From positions 1-64,000 of the forward strand of contig JAKOTR010000022.1 of assembly GCA_029776225.1 (NCBI GenBank): DNA of 64,000 nt, read 5' to 3'. Below are positions 33,491-43,750 of the stretch, piece by piece. The translations under genes were made by a program, and so were the position numbers. How positions within the stretch are numbered: position 1 is the first letter of the stretch; each line of letters begins with the position of its first letter. This DNA is from Acidobacteriota bacterium. Lineage in GTDB: Bacteria > Acidobacteriota > Terriglobia > Bryobacterales > Bryobacteraceae. Below the pieces are notes generated by a model, which saw only the letters and a list, made by a program, of their open reading frames with translations, was not told the DNA's origin and searched no databases.

Positions 33491-34282
33491 ATGCCTGAAT
33501 TACCCGAAGTCGAGACCATCGCCCGCACGCTGAAGCCTTGCGTAACCGGGCGGCGGATGCTCGATGCGCACTTCCACTCGCGGCTCGTTCTCTCCGGCGA
33601 TCCGAAGGCCACGGCAGCGGCCATTCGCGGCCGCACGATCGTCCGGCTTGAACGCCGCGGAAAGTTTCTGCTGTTCGATCTCGACGGTGTGTGGCTCGTC
33701 ATCCACCTCGGCATGACCGGGAAACTGCTTTGGAACGGCAGCGCTGGCCCGCACACGCGCGCGATTTTCGAACTCGATGCGGGCCGGCTGCTCTACGACG
33801 ATATCCGCCAGTTTGGGCGCATTGAAGCCGCCCGGAAAATCCCTCGGCGCGTCGCCCGCCTCGGCCCGGATCCGCTGGCGATTCCCGCATCGGAATTTGC
33901 CGCGCGCCTCTGGGAGCGCCGCAGGCAGATCAAGCCCCTGCTGCTCGACCAGACATTCCTCGCAGGGCTCGGGAACATCTACACCGATGAAGCGCTGCAC
34001 CGCGCGGGCATACACCCCAGAGCCGCGGCGGATCATCTCAGCGCGAAGCGGGCAAGCCGGCTCTATGAGGCGATACAGGAAGTGCTGAGCGAGGCAATCT
34101 CCGCCGGCGGCTCCTCCATCTCCGATTACGTCGACGGCAACGGCAGGGCCGGCTCCTTTCAGCTACAGCATCGGGTCTACGGAAAGGCCGGCGAGCCGTG
34201 CCCGGCCTGCGGGGCGGAAATCCGGCGCATCGTGATTGCCCAGCGCGGCACCCATTACTGCCCGAAGTGCCAGCGGGCGTGA
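33491..34282 (+). CDS. mutM: Formamidopyrimidine-DNA glycosylase
   Basis: A 263-residue Fpg. It has the essential N-terminal PELPEVETI (Pro 2 nucleophile after Met removal, Glu 3), Lys in HLGMTGKLL, the helix-two-turn-helix GLGNIYTDEALHRAGIHP and the C-terminal zinc finger CPACG ... HYCPKCQ with QRGTHYC. It excises 8-oxoguanine and other oxidised purines. ATG 33491 was chosen because Pro must be residue 2; the longer frame would bury it. Convergent with folP, with three bases between the stops. Confidence 0.96.
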   Translation: MPELPEVETIARTLKPCVTGRRMLDAHFHSRLVLSGDPKATAAAIRGRTIVRLERRGKFLLFDLDGVWLVIHLGMTGKLLWNGSAGPHTRAIFELDAGRLLYDDIRQFGRIEAARKIPRRVARLGPDPLAIPASEFAARLWERRRQIKPLLLDQTFLAGLGNIYTDEALHRAGIHPRAAADHLSAKRASRLYEAIQEVLSEAISAGGSSISDYVDGNGRAGSFQLQHRVYGKAGEPCPACGAEIRRIVIAQRGTHYCPKCQRA

Positions 34283-34285
34283 CTC

Positions 34286-35131
34286 TCAGGTGAGAGTGCG
34301 CAGGATCGCGTCGGCCACGGAGGCCGCGGCTCGCATCTCCGGAACGTCGTGGACCCGGACCATGTGCGCTCCTCCCAGAATCGCGGCGGCAACCGCGGCG
34401 GCGGTGGCGAACTGCGTTTCCTTCTCAGTGGGGTGTTTGAGGAACGACTTCCGCGACGGGCCGACCAGGATGGGGAGTTCCAGCTTCGCGAGCTCCGGCA
34501 GCCGCGCCAGGATCTCCGAATTCTGCTCACCGCGCTTGCCGAAGCCGATACCAGGATCGATAACGATGCGGGCGCGGTCGAGTCCTGTGCGCAGGACCCG
34601 ATGCACCGAGGCTTCCAAATCGCTGCCAATCCCGCCCATCACGTCTTTCATGGGAGGCAGCTTGGCCCAGGTCTCGGGCGTGCCGCGCATGTGGTTGAGG
34701 ATCAACCCGGCGTCGTAGTTCGTCACGACGCGCGCCAGACGCGCATCGAAGGTAAGGCCGCTCGGATCGTTGATGATTTCGGCGCCCAGTTCGAGCGCGT
34801 TTTCCGCTACGCCGGATTTGTAAGTGTCCACCGAGATCGGGATGGAAAGCTTGCCTCGCAGGCGCTTGAGCACCGGCATGAGGCGGCGCTTCTCTTCCGC
34901 CTCGGAGATACGGGCGGAGCCGGGGCGGGTGGATTCAGCGCCGATGTCGATGATGTCGGCACCTTGTTCCTCGAGTTCGATGGCGCGCGCGTAGGCGCGG
35001 TCGGGATCGCTGTACAACCCGCCATCGGAGAATGAGTCCGGCGTCACGTTCAGAATGGCGACGATGAGAGTGCGGTCCCCGAGCTGGATTTCGCGGTCTC
35101 TCAGCTTCCAAACGAAGCGCTTGCGGGGCAT
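34286..35131 (-). CDS. folP: Dihydropteroate synthase
   Basis: A 281-residue TIM-barrel enzyme joining p-aminobenzoate to dihydropterin pyrophosphate in folate synthesis. Signatures: ILNVTPDSFSDGGLY, DIIDIGAESTRPG, SVDTYKSGVAENAL, IINDPSG, LNHMRGTP, IDPGIGFGKR and LVGPSRKSFL. ATG 35131 follows the tyrS stop (35134) by two bases, so the two are co-transcribed. The usual length of the family is about 270-290. Confidence 0.95.
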   Translation of the reverse strand: MPRKRFVWKLRDREIQLGDRTLIVAILNVTPDSFSDGGLYSDPDRAYARAIELEEQGADIIDIGAESTRPGSARISEAEEKRRLMPVLKRLRGKLSIPISVDTYKSGVAENALELGAEIINDPSGLTFDARLARVVTNYDAGLILNHMRGTPETWAKLPPMKDVMGGIGSDLEASVHRVLRTGLDRARIVIDPGIGFGKRGEQNSEILARLPELAKLELPILVGPSRKSFLKHPTEKETQFATAAAVAAAILGGAHMVRVHDVPEMRAAASVADAILRTLT

Positions 35132-35133
35132 GG

Positions 35134-36360
35134 CTACGAGTTTGCTATAACGCGCCGCCACTTCTTCCCCACCTGCACGATCATCTCAGACGGTACATCG
35201 GACAGAACAAGATCGGTCACGCGGCAGCCGTTGATTTCCACCGCGCCTTCCTTGATTTTGCGCGTGGCCTCGCTGACCGAGGGCGCCATGCCCAGCCGGG
35301 CCAAAAGATGCCCGAGCCGGATCCCGTTTTGGTTGACCACGCCTTCGGGCAGGGGAACGGTCTCGATGTCCGCAGGCGCCTCGCCGCGCCGCACCACGCG
35401 GTCGAAATCCTCGGCAGCACGTTCGGCTTCCTCCGCCGAGTGGAAGTCGGTCACGATCATCCGGGCCAGATCCATCTTCGCCTGCATGGGGTGCAGTTCG
35501 CCGCCGGCGATCCGCTCGCGCATGCGCGCGATTTCAGGGATGCTGACGTCGGTCAGCAGCTCGTAATAGCGGAACATCAACTCGTCGGAGATCGACATCA
35601 GCTTTTTGAACATCACCTCGGGAGGCTCGGTGATGCCGACGTAATTGCCGAGGGACTTCGACATCTTGTTGACGCCGTCGAGACCCTCCAGCAGCGGCGT
35701 GGTGGCGATGATCTGGGGAGGCAGGCCGAAATCGCGCTGAATCTCGCGGCCCACCAGCAGGTTGAATTTCTGGTCGGTGCCGCCAAGCTCCACGTCGCAC
35801 TCGGTAACCACGGAGTCGTAGGCCTGCGCCAGCGGGTAGAGCAGCTCGTGAACCGAGATCGGGATGCCCTCCTTGAAGCGCTTGGCAAAATCGTCCCGCT
35901 CGAGCAGCCTCGCGACCGTATACTTGGCGCACAGGCGGATGAGGTCCTCAAAGCGGAGGGCGTCGAGCCACTGGCTGTTGTACTGGATGACCGTCTTCTC
36001 CCGGTCCAGGATCTTGAAGACCTGCTGCTTGTAGGTCTCCGCGTTGCGCTCGATTTCCTCGCGCGTCATCGGGGGCCGGGTTACGTTGCGGCCCGTGGGG
36101 TCGCCGATCTTGCCCGTGCCGTCGCCGATGAGAAAGATCACCGTGTGGCCCAAATCCTGGAAATGCTTCATTTTACGGAGCAGGACGCTGTGGCCCAGGT
36201 GGAGGTCCGGGGCGGTGGGGTCGAAGCCGACCTTCACGCGCAGGGGGCGACCCTCCTTTTCGGCCTGGATAAGCCGTTCCCGAAGATCCTCCTCGCGGAT
36301 GAGTTCCGAAAGTCCCTTTTTGATATAGGCGATCTGTTCGTCGATGGAAAACCGAGGCAT
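35134..36360 (-). CDS. tyrS: Tyrosyl-tRNA synthetase
   Basis: A 408-residue class I synthetase. It shows the HLGH motif in PTAPDLHLGHSVLL (about 46-60), the KMSKS loop in GVNKMSKSLGNYV (about 232), the tyrosine pocket region GGTDQKFNLLVGRE, and a C-terminal S4-like RNA-binding domain (RLGHLLARLGM ... IKEGAVEINGCRV, 340-400). This is the shorter, TyrZ-like bacterial type. The start is 18 bases from the duplicated promoter region copy B, transcribed away from it. Upstream partner of folP. Confidence 0.95.
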   Translation of the reverse strand: MPRFSIDEQIAYIKKGLSELIREEDLRERLIQAEKEGRPLRVKVGFDPTAPDLHLGHSVLLRKMKHFQDLGHTVIFLIGDGTGKIGDPTGRNVTRPPMTREEIERNAETYKQQVFKILDREKTVIQYNSQWLDALRFEDLIRLCAKYTVARLLERDDFAKRFKEGIPISVHELLYPLAQAYDSVVTECDVELGGTDQKFNLLVGREIQRDFGLPPQIIATTPLLEGLDGVNKMSKSLGNYVGITEPPEVMFKKLMSISDELMFRYYELLTDVSIPEIARMRERIAGGELHPMQAKMDLARMIVTDFHSAEEAERAAEDFDRVVRRGEAPADIETVPLPEGVVNQNGIRLGHLLARLGMAPSVSEATRKIKEGAVEINGCRVTDLVLSDVPSEMIVQVGKKWRRVIANS

Positions 36361-36417
36361 CTACTACATTGTACGGGGGATGTAAGGAGCGGCGGGCTGC
36401 CGGATCCGAACAGGGCC

Positions 36418-36432
36418 GTCCCAAAAGCGGAC
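36418..36432. promoter_or_regulatory. Activator-site-like dyad, copy B
   Basis: GTCCCAAAAGCGGAC, arms GTCC/GGAC, one difference from copy A. Its centre is about 69 bases upstream of the -24 element. Confidence 0.4.
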
Positions 36433-36493
36433 AATCCCAGGCGCGGAGCGCGTCACACAGCTTGGCGTATAAAGGGATAATGGCCGGAACAGT

Positions 36494-36509
36494 TGGCCAG
36501 AGACTTGCG
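36494..36509 (+). promoter_or_regulatory. Sigma-54-like -24/-12 element, copy B
   Basis: TGGCCAGAGACTTGCG has the same GG/GC spacing as copy A. The predicted start near 36520 leaves about ten bases before ATG 36530. GATAAT at about 36476 could instead be a sigma-70 -10. Confidence 0.4.
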
Positions 36510-36529
36510 TAGCAGTTAGTGGCATCGCC

Positions 36530-37783
36530 ATGGATATCCCGAGAAAAGACGCTGCGCGGCGCAAGAGAATCCGTCAGACCGTTGTTGGCGCCGTCGTACT
36601 GGCTGCCATCGCGGCGGTGACGATGGGGGTCATGCGGCTGAAGCCGGCGGCGCCGACCGTGGAGTGGGCGACGGTCTGGCCGGACACGGTAAAGCGCGGC
36701 CCGATGCTGCGGCAGGTCCGCGGGCTCGGCACCCTGGTTCCGGAAGACATCCTGTGGATTCCGGCAACTACCGACGGCCGTGTGGAGCAGCGGCTGGCGC
36801 TTCCCGGCACCGTGGTGAAGCCCGATACGGTGCTGATCATTCTCAGCAATCCCGAGCTGCAACAGGCGCTAGTGGACGCCGAATGGAAGCTGAAAGCCGC
36901 CGAAGCGGAACTGGAGAATCTTAAGGTAAAGCTCGAGAGCGAGAGGCTGAACCAGGAGGCCCAGGCGGCCTCCGTAGCGTCCGAGGCAAACAAAGCTAAG
37001 CTCGAAGCCGACCGGAATGCCGAGCTGAACCGGTTCGGTCTGATCGCCGACATTGAGGCGAAAAAGTCGCTGGCAACGGCGCTGGACTGGGCGAACCGCC
37101 AGCGGATCGAAGCGAAACGGCTGGAAATCGCCCTGGACTCCATCCGGGCGCAGCTCGCGGTGCAAAAGGCCAACGTTGAGCAGCTTCGCGCGCTCTACGA
37201 ACTCAAGAAAAGCCAGGTCGATGCGCTGACGGTGAGGGCCGGAGTACACGGCGTTCTCCAGCAGGTGCCGGTGGAAGTGGGGCAGCGGGTGACCGTCGGC
37301 ACGAACCTGGCGCGCGTCGTGCAGCCGGAAAAACTCAAAGCTGAGTTGAAGATCCCCGAAACCCAGGCCAAGGACGTGGCGCTGGGGCAGAAGGCCGAAG
37401 TGGATACGCGCAACGGGGTGATCCCGGGCCGTGTCTCGCGTATCGATCCCGCGGCCGTCGAAGGAACCGTTACGGTGGATGTGGAGCTGGAGGGCCCCTT
37501 GCCCCCGGGCGCCCGGCCGGATCTCAGCGTGGACGGAACCATTGAAATCGAAAAACTCGATGACGTGCTTTACGTGGGCCGCCCGACCTCCGGAGAGCCG
37601 AACAGCGTGATCACGCTGTTCAAGGTGGATCCGGATCGCAAGGGCGCCACCGCCGTTAAGGTAAAGCTGGGCCGCAGCTCTGTAAACACGATTGAAATAT
37701 TAGAGGGACTGAACGTCGGCGACCAGGTTATCCTCTCCGACATGTCGGCCTGGATGGCGTACGAGCGCATCCGGTTGAATTGA
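36530..37783 (+). CDS. HlyD/MacA-type periplasmic adaptor subunit
   Basis: A 417-residue membrane fusion protein. One N-terminal transmembrane helix (about 15-36), a lipoyl/barrel-sandwich half (70-105), a long alpha-helical hairpin (about 110-235, rich in Ala/Glu/Lys, with two arms), the returning barrel half (VRAGVHGVLQQVPVEVGQRV) and a beta-barrel plus membrane-proximal domain. It links an inner-membrane ABC pump to the outer membrane. Its stop overlaps a TTG of the ATPase frame, and the ATPase ATG follows 29 bases later; with the permease it forms a three-gene export cassette behind the duplicated promoter. Confidence 0.88.
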   Translation: MDIPRKDAARRKRIRQTVVGAVVLAAIAAVTMGVMRLKPAAPTVEWATVWPDTVKRGPMLRQVRGLGTLVPEDILWIPATTDGRVEQRLALPGTVVKPDTVLIILSNPELQQALVDAEWKLKAAEAELENLKVKLESERLNQEAQAASVASEANKAKLEADRNAELNRFGLIADIEAKKSLATALDWANRQRIEAKRLEIALDSIRAQLAVQKANVEQLRALYELKKSQVDALTVRAGVHGVLQQVPVEVGQRVTVGTNLARVVQPEKLKAELKIPETQAKDVALGQKAEVDTRNGVIPGRVSRIDPAAVEGTVTVDVELEGPLPPGARPDLSVDGTIEIEKLDDVLYVGRPTSGEPNSVITLFKVDPDRKGATAVKVKLGRSSVNTIEILEGLNVGDQVILSDMSAWMAYERIRLN

Positions 37784-37812
37784 GCGTTGTCGCCGCGCCG
37801 AAAAGGAACCAC

Positions 37813-38544
37813 ATGACTGAATCAAACCGCGAACCGCTGATCCGCCTGGAAGGCGTGACCAAGGTATACCTCACCGACGAAATGGAAACCCACGCGCTGG
37901 ACGGCATTCACCTGGAGATCATGCCGGGCGAGTACGTCTCGATTGCCGGGCCTTCCGGCTGCGGAAAATCGACGCTGCTGTCGATCCTCGGGCTGCTCGA
38001 CACGCCGACGTCGGGCACCTACATCCTCAACGGCAAGCCGGTGGAGAACCTGAAGCTCTCCGAACGCGCGCGCATCCGCAACCGGGAGATCGGCTTCATT
38101 TTCCAGGCTTTCAACCTGATCGGGGACTTGACGGTGTACGAAAACGTCGAACTGCCGCTGACCTATCGCGGGATGCCTGCCAGCGAGCGCAAGAAGCGGT
38201 GCCTGGAGGCGCTGGAACGCGTCGGGATGTCGCACCGGATGAAGCACTACCCGGCGCAGCTTTCCGGCGGCCAGCAGCAGCGCGTGGCGGTGGCGCGCGC
38301 CCTCGTGGGCGACCCGCTCATCCTGCTGGCGGACGAGCCGACCGGAAACCTGGACTCGAAAAACGGTCAGGCCGTGATGGATCTGCTCAAGGACCTGCAC
38401 CGCCAGGGCGCCACCATTTGCATGGTGACGCACGATCCGCGGTACGCAAGCTACGCGGAACGCACCATACACCTGTTCGACGGGCGCATCGTCGAAGAGA
38501 GCGTGGACATGGAAACCGCGCCGGGAGCGGGCGGCGCTTATTGA
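37813..38544 (+). CDS. ABC transporter ATP-binding protein, MacB/LolD type
   Basis: A 243-residue ATPase with Walker [12 protein letters not shown] (about 42-52), Q-loop FIFQAFNL, signature [15 protein letters not shown], Walker [16 protein letters not shown] and the switch His in VTHDPRYA. It pairs with FtsX-type permeases that do mechanotransmission or export rather than substrate channelling. ATG 37813 has AAGGAA six bases upstream. The permease starts nine bases after the stop. Confidence 0.92.
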   Translation: MTESNREPLIRLEGVTKVYLTDEMETHALDGIHLEIMPGEYVSIAGPSGCGKSTLLSILGLLDTPTSGTYILNGKPVENLKLSERARIRNREIGFIFQAFNLIGDLTVYENVELPLTYRGMPASERKKRCLEALERVGMSHRMKHYPAQLSGGQQQRVAVARALVGDPLILLADEPTGNLDSKNGQAVMDLLKDLHRQGATICMVTHDPRYASYAERTIHLFDGRIVEESVDMETAPGAGGAY

Positions 38545-38553
38545 AGCCGTCCT

Positions 38554-40989
38554 ATGGGAACCCTTCTTCACGACGTTCGCTACAGCCTCCGGACGCTGAT
38601 CAAGAGCCGCGGCTTCACTGCCGTTGCGGTGCTTGCGCTGGCGCTGGGAATCGGCGCCAATACGGCGATCTTCACCGTCGTAAATGCCGTCCTCATCCGG
38701 CCTCTGCCCTATAAGGACTCCGACCGGCTGGTTGCGGTCTGGGAAAACAACCTGGCGCAGGGCTGGTCCCGCATGGGGGTTTCGGGTCCGGCGTATATCG
38801 ACTGGCAGGAGCAGTCGCAGCTTTTCGAAGAGATTGCCCTTTACGAACCGGGAAGCGGAACACTGACGGGTGTCGGCGAGCCCGAACAGATCCCCGGTAT
38901 GCGCGTAACGACAAACTTTTTCAAGGTGCTGGGCGCCGGGGCGCAGTACGGGCGGCTGTTTACCGCAGATGAGGCCAAGGGCGGCCGGCACAATGTGTGC
39001 GTGGTCACGCACGGATTCTGGCGCCGCCGTATGGGGTCGGACCCCAGCGTTATTGGCAAGGTATTCCAGGTGGACGGGCTGGCTTACATGGTAATCGGCG
39101 TGCTGTCCCCGGATTTCTGGCTGCCCATGTCCGCCGAGGCGTTCGTGCCCTGGAACCTTGACGAACTTCGCAACATGAACCGGGCATCGCACGCGTTCGG
39201 CGTGTTGGGGCGGTTGAAACCGGGCGTCACGGTGGAGCAGGCGAACGCCGAGCTGAACAGCATCCAGCGGCGAATCGGGGAACGCTATGCCGGGCTGCGC
39301 GACTGGGGCGCCACGGTCGCGCCCCTGAAGGAGGCGCTGGTCGAGTATATCCGGCCGGCGCTGCTGGTGCTGCTGGGCGCGGTGGGATTCGTGCTGTTGA
39401 TCGCGTGTACAAACGTCGCGAATTTGCTGCTCGCGCGGGGCGCGGCGAGGCAGAAGGAGATTGCGATCCGGACAGCAATGGGCGCGAGCCGGTGGCGGCT
39501 GATCCGGCACTTCCTGACGGAAAGCGTGCTGCTGGGTCTGGCCGGCGGCGCGCTTGGGTTGCTGCTCGCATCGTGGGGAACAGAAGTGCTTGCGCGCGTA
39601 CTGCCGAACCGCATTCCCGTGCCTGAGGCCGCCGCGCACGTCGCGCTGGCCCGGATCACCGTGGATGCCCGGGTGCTGCTGTTCACGCTGCTGATCTCGG
39701 TGGTTACGGGCGCGCTGTTCGGCCTGGCGCCGGCGCTCGCAGCGCTGCGCTCGGATACCGCGGAAGCCCTGAAGGAGGGCGGGCGTTCGGCATCAAGCGG
39801 CGGCCGGCAGCGGCAGCGGCTGCGAGCCGCGCTGGTGGTAAGCGAGGTGGCGCTGGCGCTCGTGCTGCTGATAGGCGCCGCTCTGATGATGCGCAGTTTC
39901 CGGCAAATGCAGAAGTCCAGCCCGGGTTTCCATGCCAACAATGTGCTTACGGCCGAGATCGAACTGCCGGCCGACAGCAAGTATCGCGACCCGCGGCAAT
40001 GGGCGGCGACGTTCGAACGTTTCCTGGAGCGGTTGAAGGAAATGCCGGGAGTGCAGTCGGCCGCCCTCACTCACATCGTCCCGTTGACGGAGTACGAGAG
40101 CAAGGAGTCGTTCGAGATTGAGGGACGCCCGCAGCTCGCCTCCGGGGAGAGATTGGGGGCGGATTGGCGGGCGGTGAGTCCCGGCTACTTCCAAACGCTC
40201 GGCATCCCCTTGCTCAAAGGGCGGGATTTCACGCCGCTGGACCATGCCGACGCGCCATGCGTCGTCGTCATCGACCAGACCCTCGCGCGCATGTACTTCC
40301 GCGGGGAGGACCCGATCGGACGGCGGCTCATATTTGAGCGCTTCCGTGCCACATGCGAGATCGCCGGGGTGGTAGGAGAGGTGAAGCACGCCGGGGTGAA
40401 CAAGAATCCTCGCCCGACGGTGTACTTCGCATTCACGCAGGCTCCACAGCCCCGCATGAGCTTCGTGGTGCGGAGCGCCGGCAATCCCGCCGGTTTGATC
40501 AACACAGTGAAGAAGGCCGTTTGGTCCGTTGACAGAGACCAGCCGGTTTACAACATCAAAACCATGGACGACCTGCTGTCGGATTCGGCCTCGGCGCCGC
40601 GATTCACGCTCGTGCTACTCGGCGTGTTCGCCGCATTGGCGCTCACGCTGGCGGCGGTGGGAATCTACGGCGTGATGTCGTACACCGTCAACCAGCGGAA
40701 GCACGAGATCGGCATCCGCATCGCCCTGGGCGCGCAGAGGGGACACGTGCTGCGGCTTGTTGTCGGGCAGGCGATGGCGCTGGCCCTGGCGGGCGTGGCT
40801 GCGGGTCTGGTGATCGCGCTCGCAGTAACCCGCCTTCTGGCCACTCTACTCTACGGCGTCAGCGCGACCGACGTGCCGACGTTCGCAACCGTGGCCATCA
40901 CCCTGAGCGCGGTGGCGTTGGCGGCCAGCTATATCCCGGCCCGAAGGGCCGCCCGAATCGAGCCGCTGATCGCCCTACGCTATGAGTAG
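38554..40989 (+). CDS. ADOP-type ABC transporter permease
   Basis: An 811-residue permease with two MacB_PCD/FtsX modules, the duplicated organisation of acidobacterial permeases. The start DVRYSLRTLIKSRGFTAVAV leads into the first transmembrane helix and periplasmic domain; the first FtsX block has ALLVLLGAVGFVLLIACTNV and EIAIRTAMGASRWRLIRHF; the second has GVMSYTVNQRKHEIGIRIALG and the C-terminal ARRAARIEPLIALRYE. Intact homologue of the frameshifted gene at 30918. It works with the adaptor and ATPase just upstream. Cargo unknown; antimicrobial or envelope-lipid export are the common roles for the family. Convergent with mtnA. Confidence 0.92.
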   Translation: MGTLLHDVRYSLRTLIKSRGFTAVAVLALALGIGANTAIFTVVNAVLIRPLPYKDSDRLVAVWENNLAQGWSRMGVSGPAYIDWQEQSQLFEEIALYEPGSGTLTGVGEPEQIPGMRVTTNFFKVLGAGAQYGRLFTADEAKGGRHNVCVVTHGFWRRRMGSDPSVIGKVFQVDGLAYMVIGVLSPDFWLPMSAEAFVPWNLDELRNMNRASHAFGVLGRLKPGVTVEQANAELNSIQRRIGERYAGLRDWGATVAPLKEALVEYIRPALLVLLGAVGFVLLIACTNVANLLLARGAARQKEIAIRTAMGASRWRLIRHFLTESVLLGLAGGALGLLLASWGTEVLARVLPNRIPVPEAAAHVALARITVDARVLLFTLLISVVTGALFGLAPALAALRSDTAEALKEGGRSASSGGRQRQRLRAALVVSEVALALVLLIGAALMMRSFRQMQKSSPGFHANNVLTAEIELPADSKYRDPRQWAATFERFLERLKEMPGVQSAALTHIVPLTEYESKESFEIEGRPQLASGERLGADWRAVSPGYFQTLGIPLLKGRDFTPLDHADAPCVVVIDQTLARMYFRGEDPIGRRLIFERFRATCEIAGVVGEVKHAGVNKNPRPTVYFAFTQAPQPRMSFVVRSAGNPAGLINTVKKAVWSVDRDQPVYNIKTMDDLLSDSASAPRFTLVLLGVFAALALTLAAVGIYGVMSYTVNQRKHEIGIRIALGAQRGHVLRLVVGQAMALALAGVAAGLVIALAVTRLLATLLYGVSATDVPTFATVAITLSAVALAASYIPARRAARIEPLIALRYE

Positions 40990-41006
40990 CGGGACTCCGC
41001 CGGGCT

Positions 41007-42026
<1,020 letters not shown>

Positions 42027-42038
42027 GAGTTGTATCTG

Positions 42039-42794
42039 TCAGCTAATGTAGCCGGCGCGCTGCGCCACAAGACCGGTGAAGAAAACAAGGTTATAGCCGG
42101 CGTGCATGACGGCCGCCGCCGCAGTCGAGCCCGAACGATGCCGCATCCAGCCGAAGGCCGAGCCGGCGAAGAAGATGATCAACAGGCGCTGCCAGGACCA
42201 CGCGTATTCGAACCCGTGCAACAGGGTGAATGGAGTGGCCGCGAGCACGATTCCACCTGCCGTTCCGAAAGTGCGTATGGCAACCGGCATCAGAAATCCG
42301 CGGAACGCCAGTTCCTCGCACAGCGGGCCGAGCGTGACGGCAAAAGCGCCGATCAGCATCAGCGATGCCGGGTCCTTCATCAGCTCTTCCAGGGGCGTCT
42401 TGATCTGGGGAGGCCGCAAAACAGCGCCGAGAAGAATCGCGGCCAAAGCGAGCAGCAATCCCCAACCGAAACTGGCGAGATAACCTCCCGGCGGCCGCAC
42501 CCAGGCCATCGAGTACCAAAACGGCCGGCCGTAGCGCGCCCGCATGAGCCAGTAAAGCACCAGAAACCAGAGGCCGTAAAACGAGAACGTCGCCGCGATC
42601 GGAAACGCGGCCCTGACCTTGGGCGGGGCGGGCAGCATCTGCATCGCGCCGAACGCCGCCAGGCTGGTGACGATCATGAGCGGAAGCGCCAGCAGCGCCA
42701 GCAAGAGAACGTCCAGCCACCCCCAGAACGGCTCGATGGCAGGCTGCGGTTCGGATTCCGGCGGCGCCGGTTCGTACGATTCGGGATCGATCAT
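42039..42794 (-). CDS. CPBP-family intramembrane metalloprotease
   Basis: A 251-residue membrane protein with about seven hydrophobic segments after a Pro/Glu-rich N-terminus. The CPBP (Rce1-like) motifs are visible: CEELAFRGFLMP (EExxxR, about 160) and a later His in LLHGFEYAWSW and VMHAGYNLVFF. Such proteins cleave prenylated or other membrane peptides or serve bacteriocin immunity. Its start overlaps the preceding gene's stop by four bases. Specific substrate unknown. Confidence 0.85.
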   Translation of the reverse strand: MIDPESYEPAPPESEPQPAIEPFWGWLDVLLLALLALPLMIVTSLAAFGAMQMLPAPPKVRAAFPIAATFSFYGLWFLVLYWLMRARYGRPFWYSMAWVRPPGGYLASFGWGLLLALAAILLGAVLRPPQIKTPLEELMKDPASLMLIGAFAVTLGPLCEELAFRGFLMPVAIRTFGTAGGIVLAATPFTLLHGFEYAWSWQRLLIIFFAGSAFGWMRHRSGSTAAAAVMHAGYNLVFFTGLVAQRAGYIS

Positions 42795-43750
42795 GACTCG
42801 CGCTCGATGAGGGCGGCAGCCAGAAGCGGAACCATAATCTCGTGGTGGCCCGTGAGCGAGATGCCGCGTCCTCCCGTCCGGGCGTGAGGGCGCTCAACCA
42901 CGTTGACCCTGGGCCGGTAATGCTGGAGGAAATCCATGTTGATGGTGGTGAAATTCCCGTGGGGGCAGCCAAGATTGCGCACCACCGAAACGGCCTTGAG
43001 AAACACTTCCGGCATGACGACCGCCGACCCCAGGTTGATATACACGCCGCCCTCGTTGAGCTCGGCCACCAGCCGGGCAAACAGGCGGAAGTCGCGGTGA
43101 GTTGCACGGCCGATAGCGCCCGGATCGGCGGCGGGATGGGTGTGCGGCGTATCTGTGCCGATAGCGACGTGAACGGTGACGGGCACGGAGGCGCGCCAGG
43201 CGGCCAGAAGCAGGCTCACGCCGGCAAACTGAGGGTCCGCGATGCAATCGAGGCGGCGGCCGAGCGCCTCGCCGATGCCGATCGAATCGCGGTCGCCTTC
43301 CGCGATCGCTTCGTTCATCTCGCGCCCGGTTTCCTCGGCCGTACCGAAGCGGCCATCCGGGAGCACCGCTTCCACATCCTCGCTGGTGGCGCCGGCAATC
43401 GCGATCTCGAAATCGTGAATGGCGGCGGAACCGTTCATGGCAAAGGCGGTGGCATAACCGCGCTGCATGAGGTCGATCAGCACGGGCGCCAGGCCGCACT
43501 TGATGACGTGCCCGCCCATGCCCCACAGCACCGGTTTCCCCTTGGCGCGGGCCGCGTATATGGCATCGGCCGCCGCGCGAAGGGAATCGGCGGCCAGAAT
43601 GTGCGGCAGCGTTTCCATCCAACCCGCAACACCGGCACCCTTTTCATACGGCCGGGCGAAATGCTCGACCCGCACCTTGCCGCCGCGTTCCCGTATGGGA
43701 ATGGTGTTGAGCGCGGTGAAATCGAGAGGTGTTTTGTCGTATCTGCTCAC
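42791..43750 (-). CDS. Deoxyhypusine-synthase-like protein
   Basis: A 319-residue soluble protein. Segments such as [39 protein letters not shown] and [15 protein letters not shown] recall the NAD-binding fold of deoxyhypusine/homospermidine synthases, as found in a bacterial group without eIF5A. True deoxyhypusine synthases have an active-site Lys near the C-terminus; here the end reads [20 protein letters not shown], with no evident counterpart. Translationally coupled (four-base overlaps) to uvrA upstream and to the CPBP protease downstream. The reaction is unknown; family assignment is from recognition of the motifs only. Confidence 0.55.
   Translation of the reverse strand: MSRYDKTPLDFTALNTIPIRERGGKVRVEHFARPYEKGAGVAGWMETLPHILAADSLRAAADAIYAARAKGKPVLWGMGGHVIKCGLAPVLIDLMQRGYATAFAMNGSAAIHDFEIAIAGATSEDVEAVLPDGRFGTAEETGREMNEAIAEGDRDSIGIGEALGRRLDCIADPQFAGVSLLLAAWRASVPVTVHVAIGTDTPHTHPAADPGAIGRATHRDFRLFARLVAELNEGGVYINLGSAVVMPEVFLKAVSVVRNLGCPHGNFTTINMDFLQHYRPRVNVVERPHARTGGRGISLTGHHEIMVPLLAAALIERES

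Larger units (their letters stand above)
36379..36513 (+). repeat. Duplicated promoter region, copy B
   Basis: Counterpart of 30775-30910, lying between tyrS (minus) and the HlyD gene (plus). Similarity is continuous over about 130 bases except for a variable stretch around 36438-36462. Confidence 0.85.

Noticed and set aside
36463-36481. Sigma-70 promoter as the main explanation for the duplicated region
   Set aside because: The -10-like boxes are reasonable but neither copy has a recognisable -35 at proper spacing, so the -24/-12 model was ranked first; not excluded.
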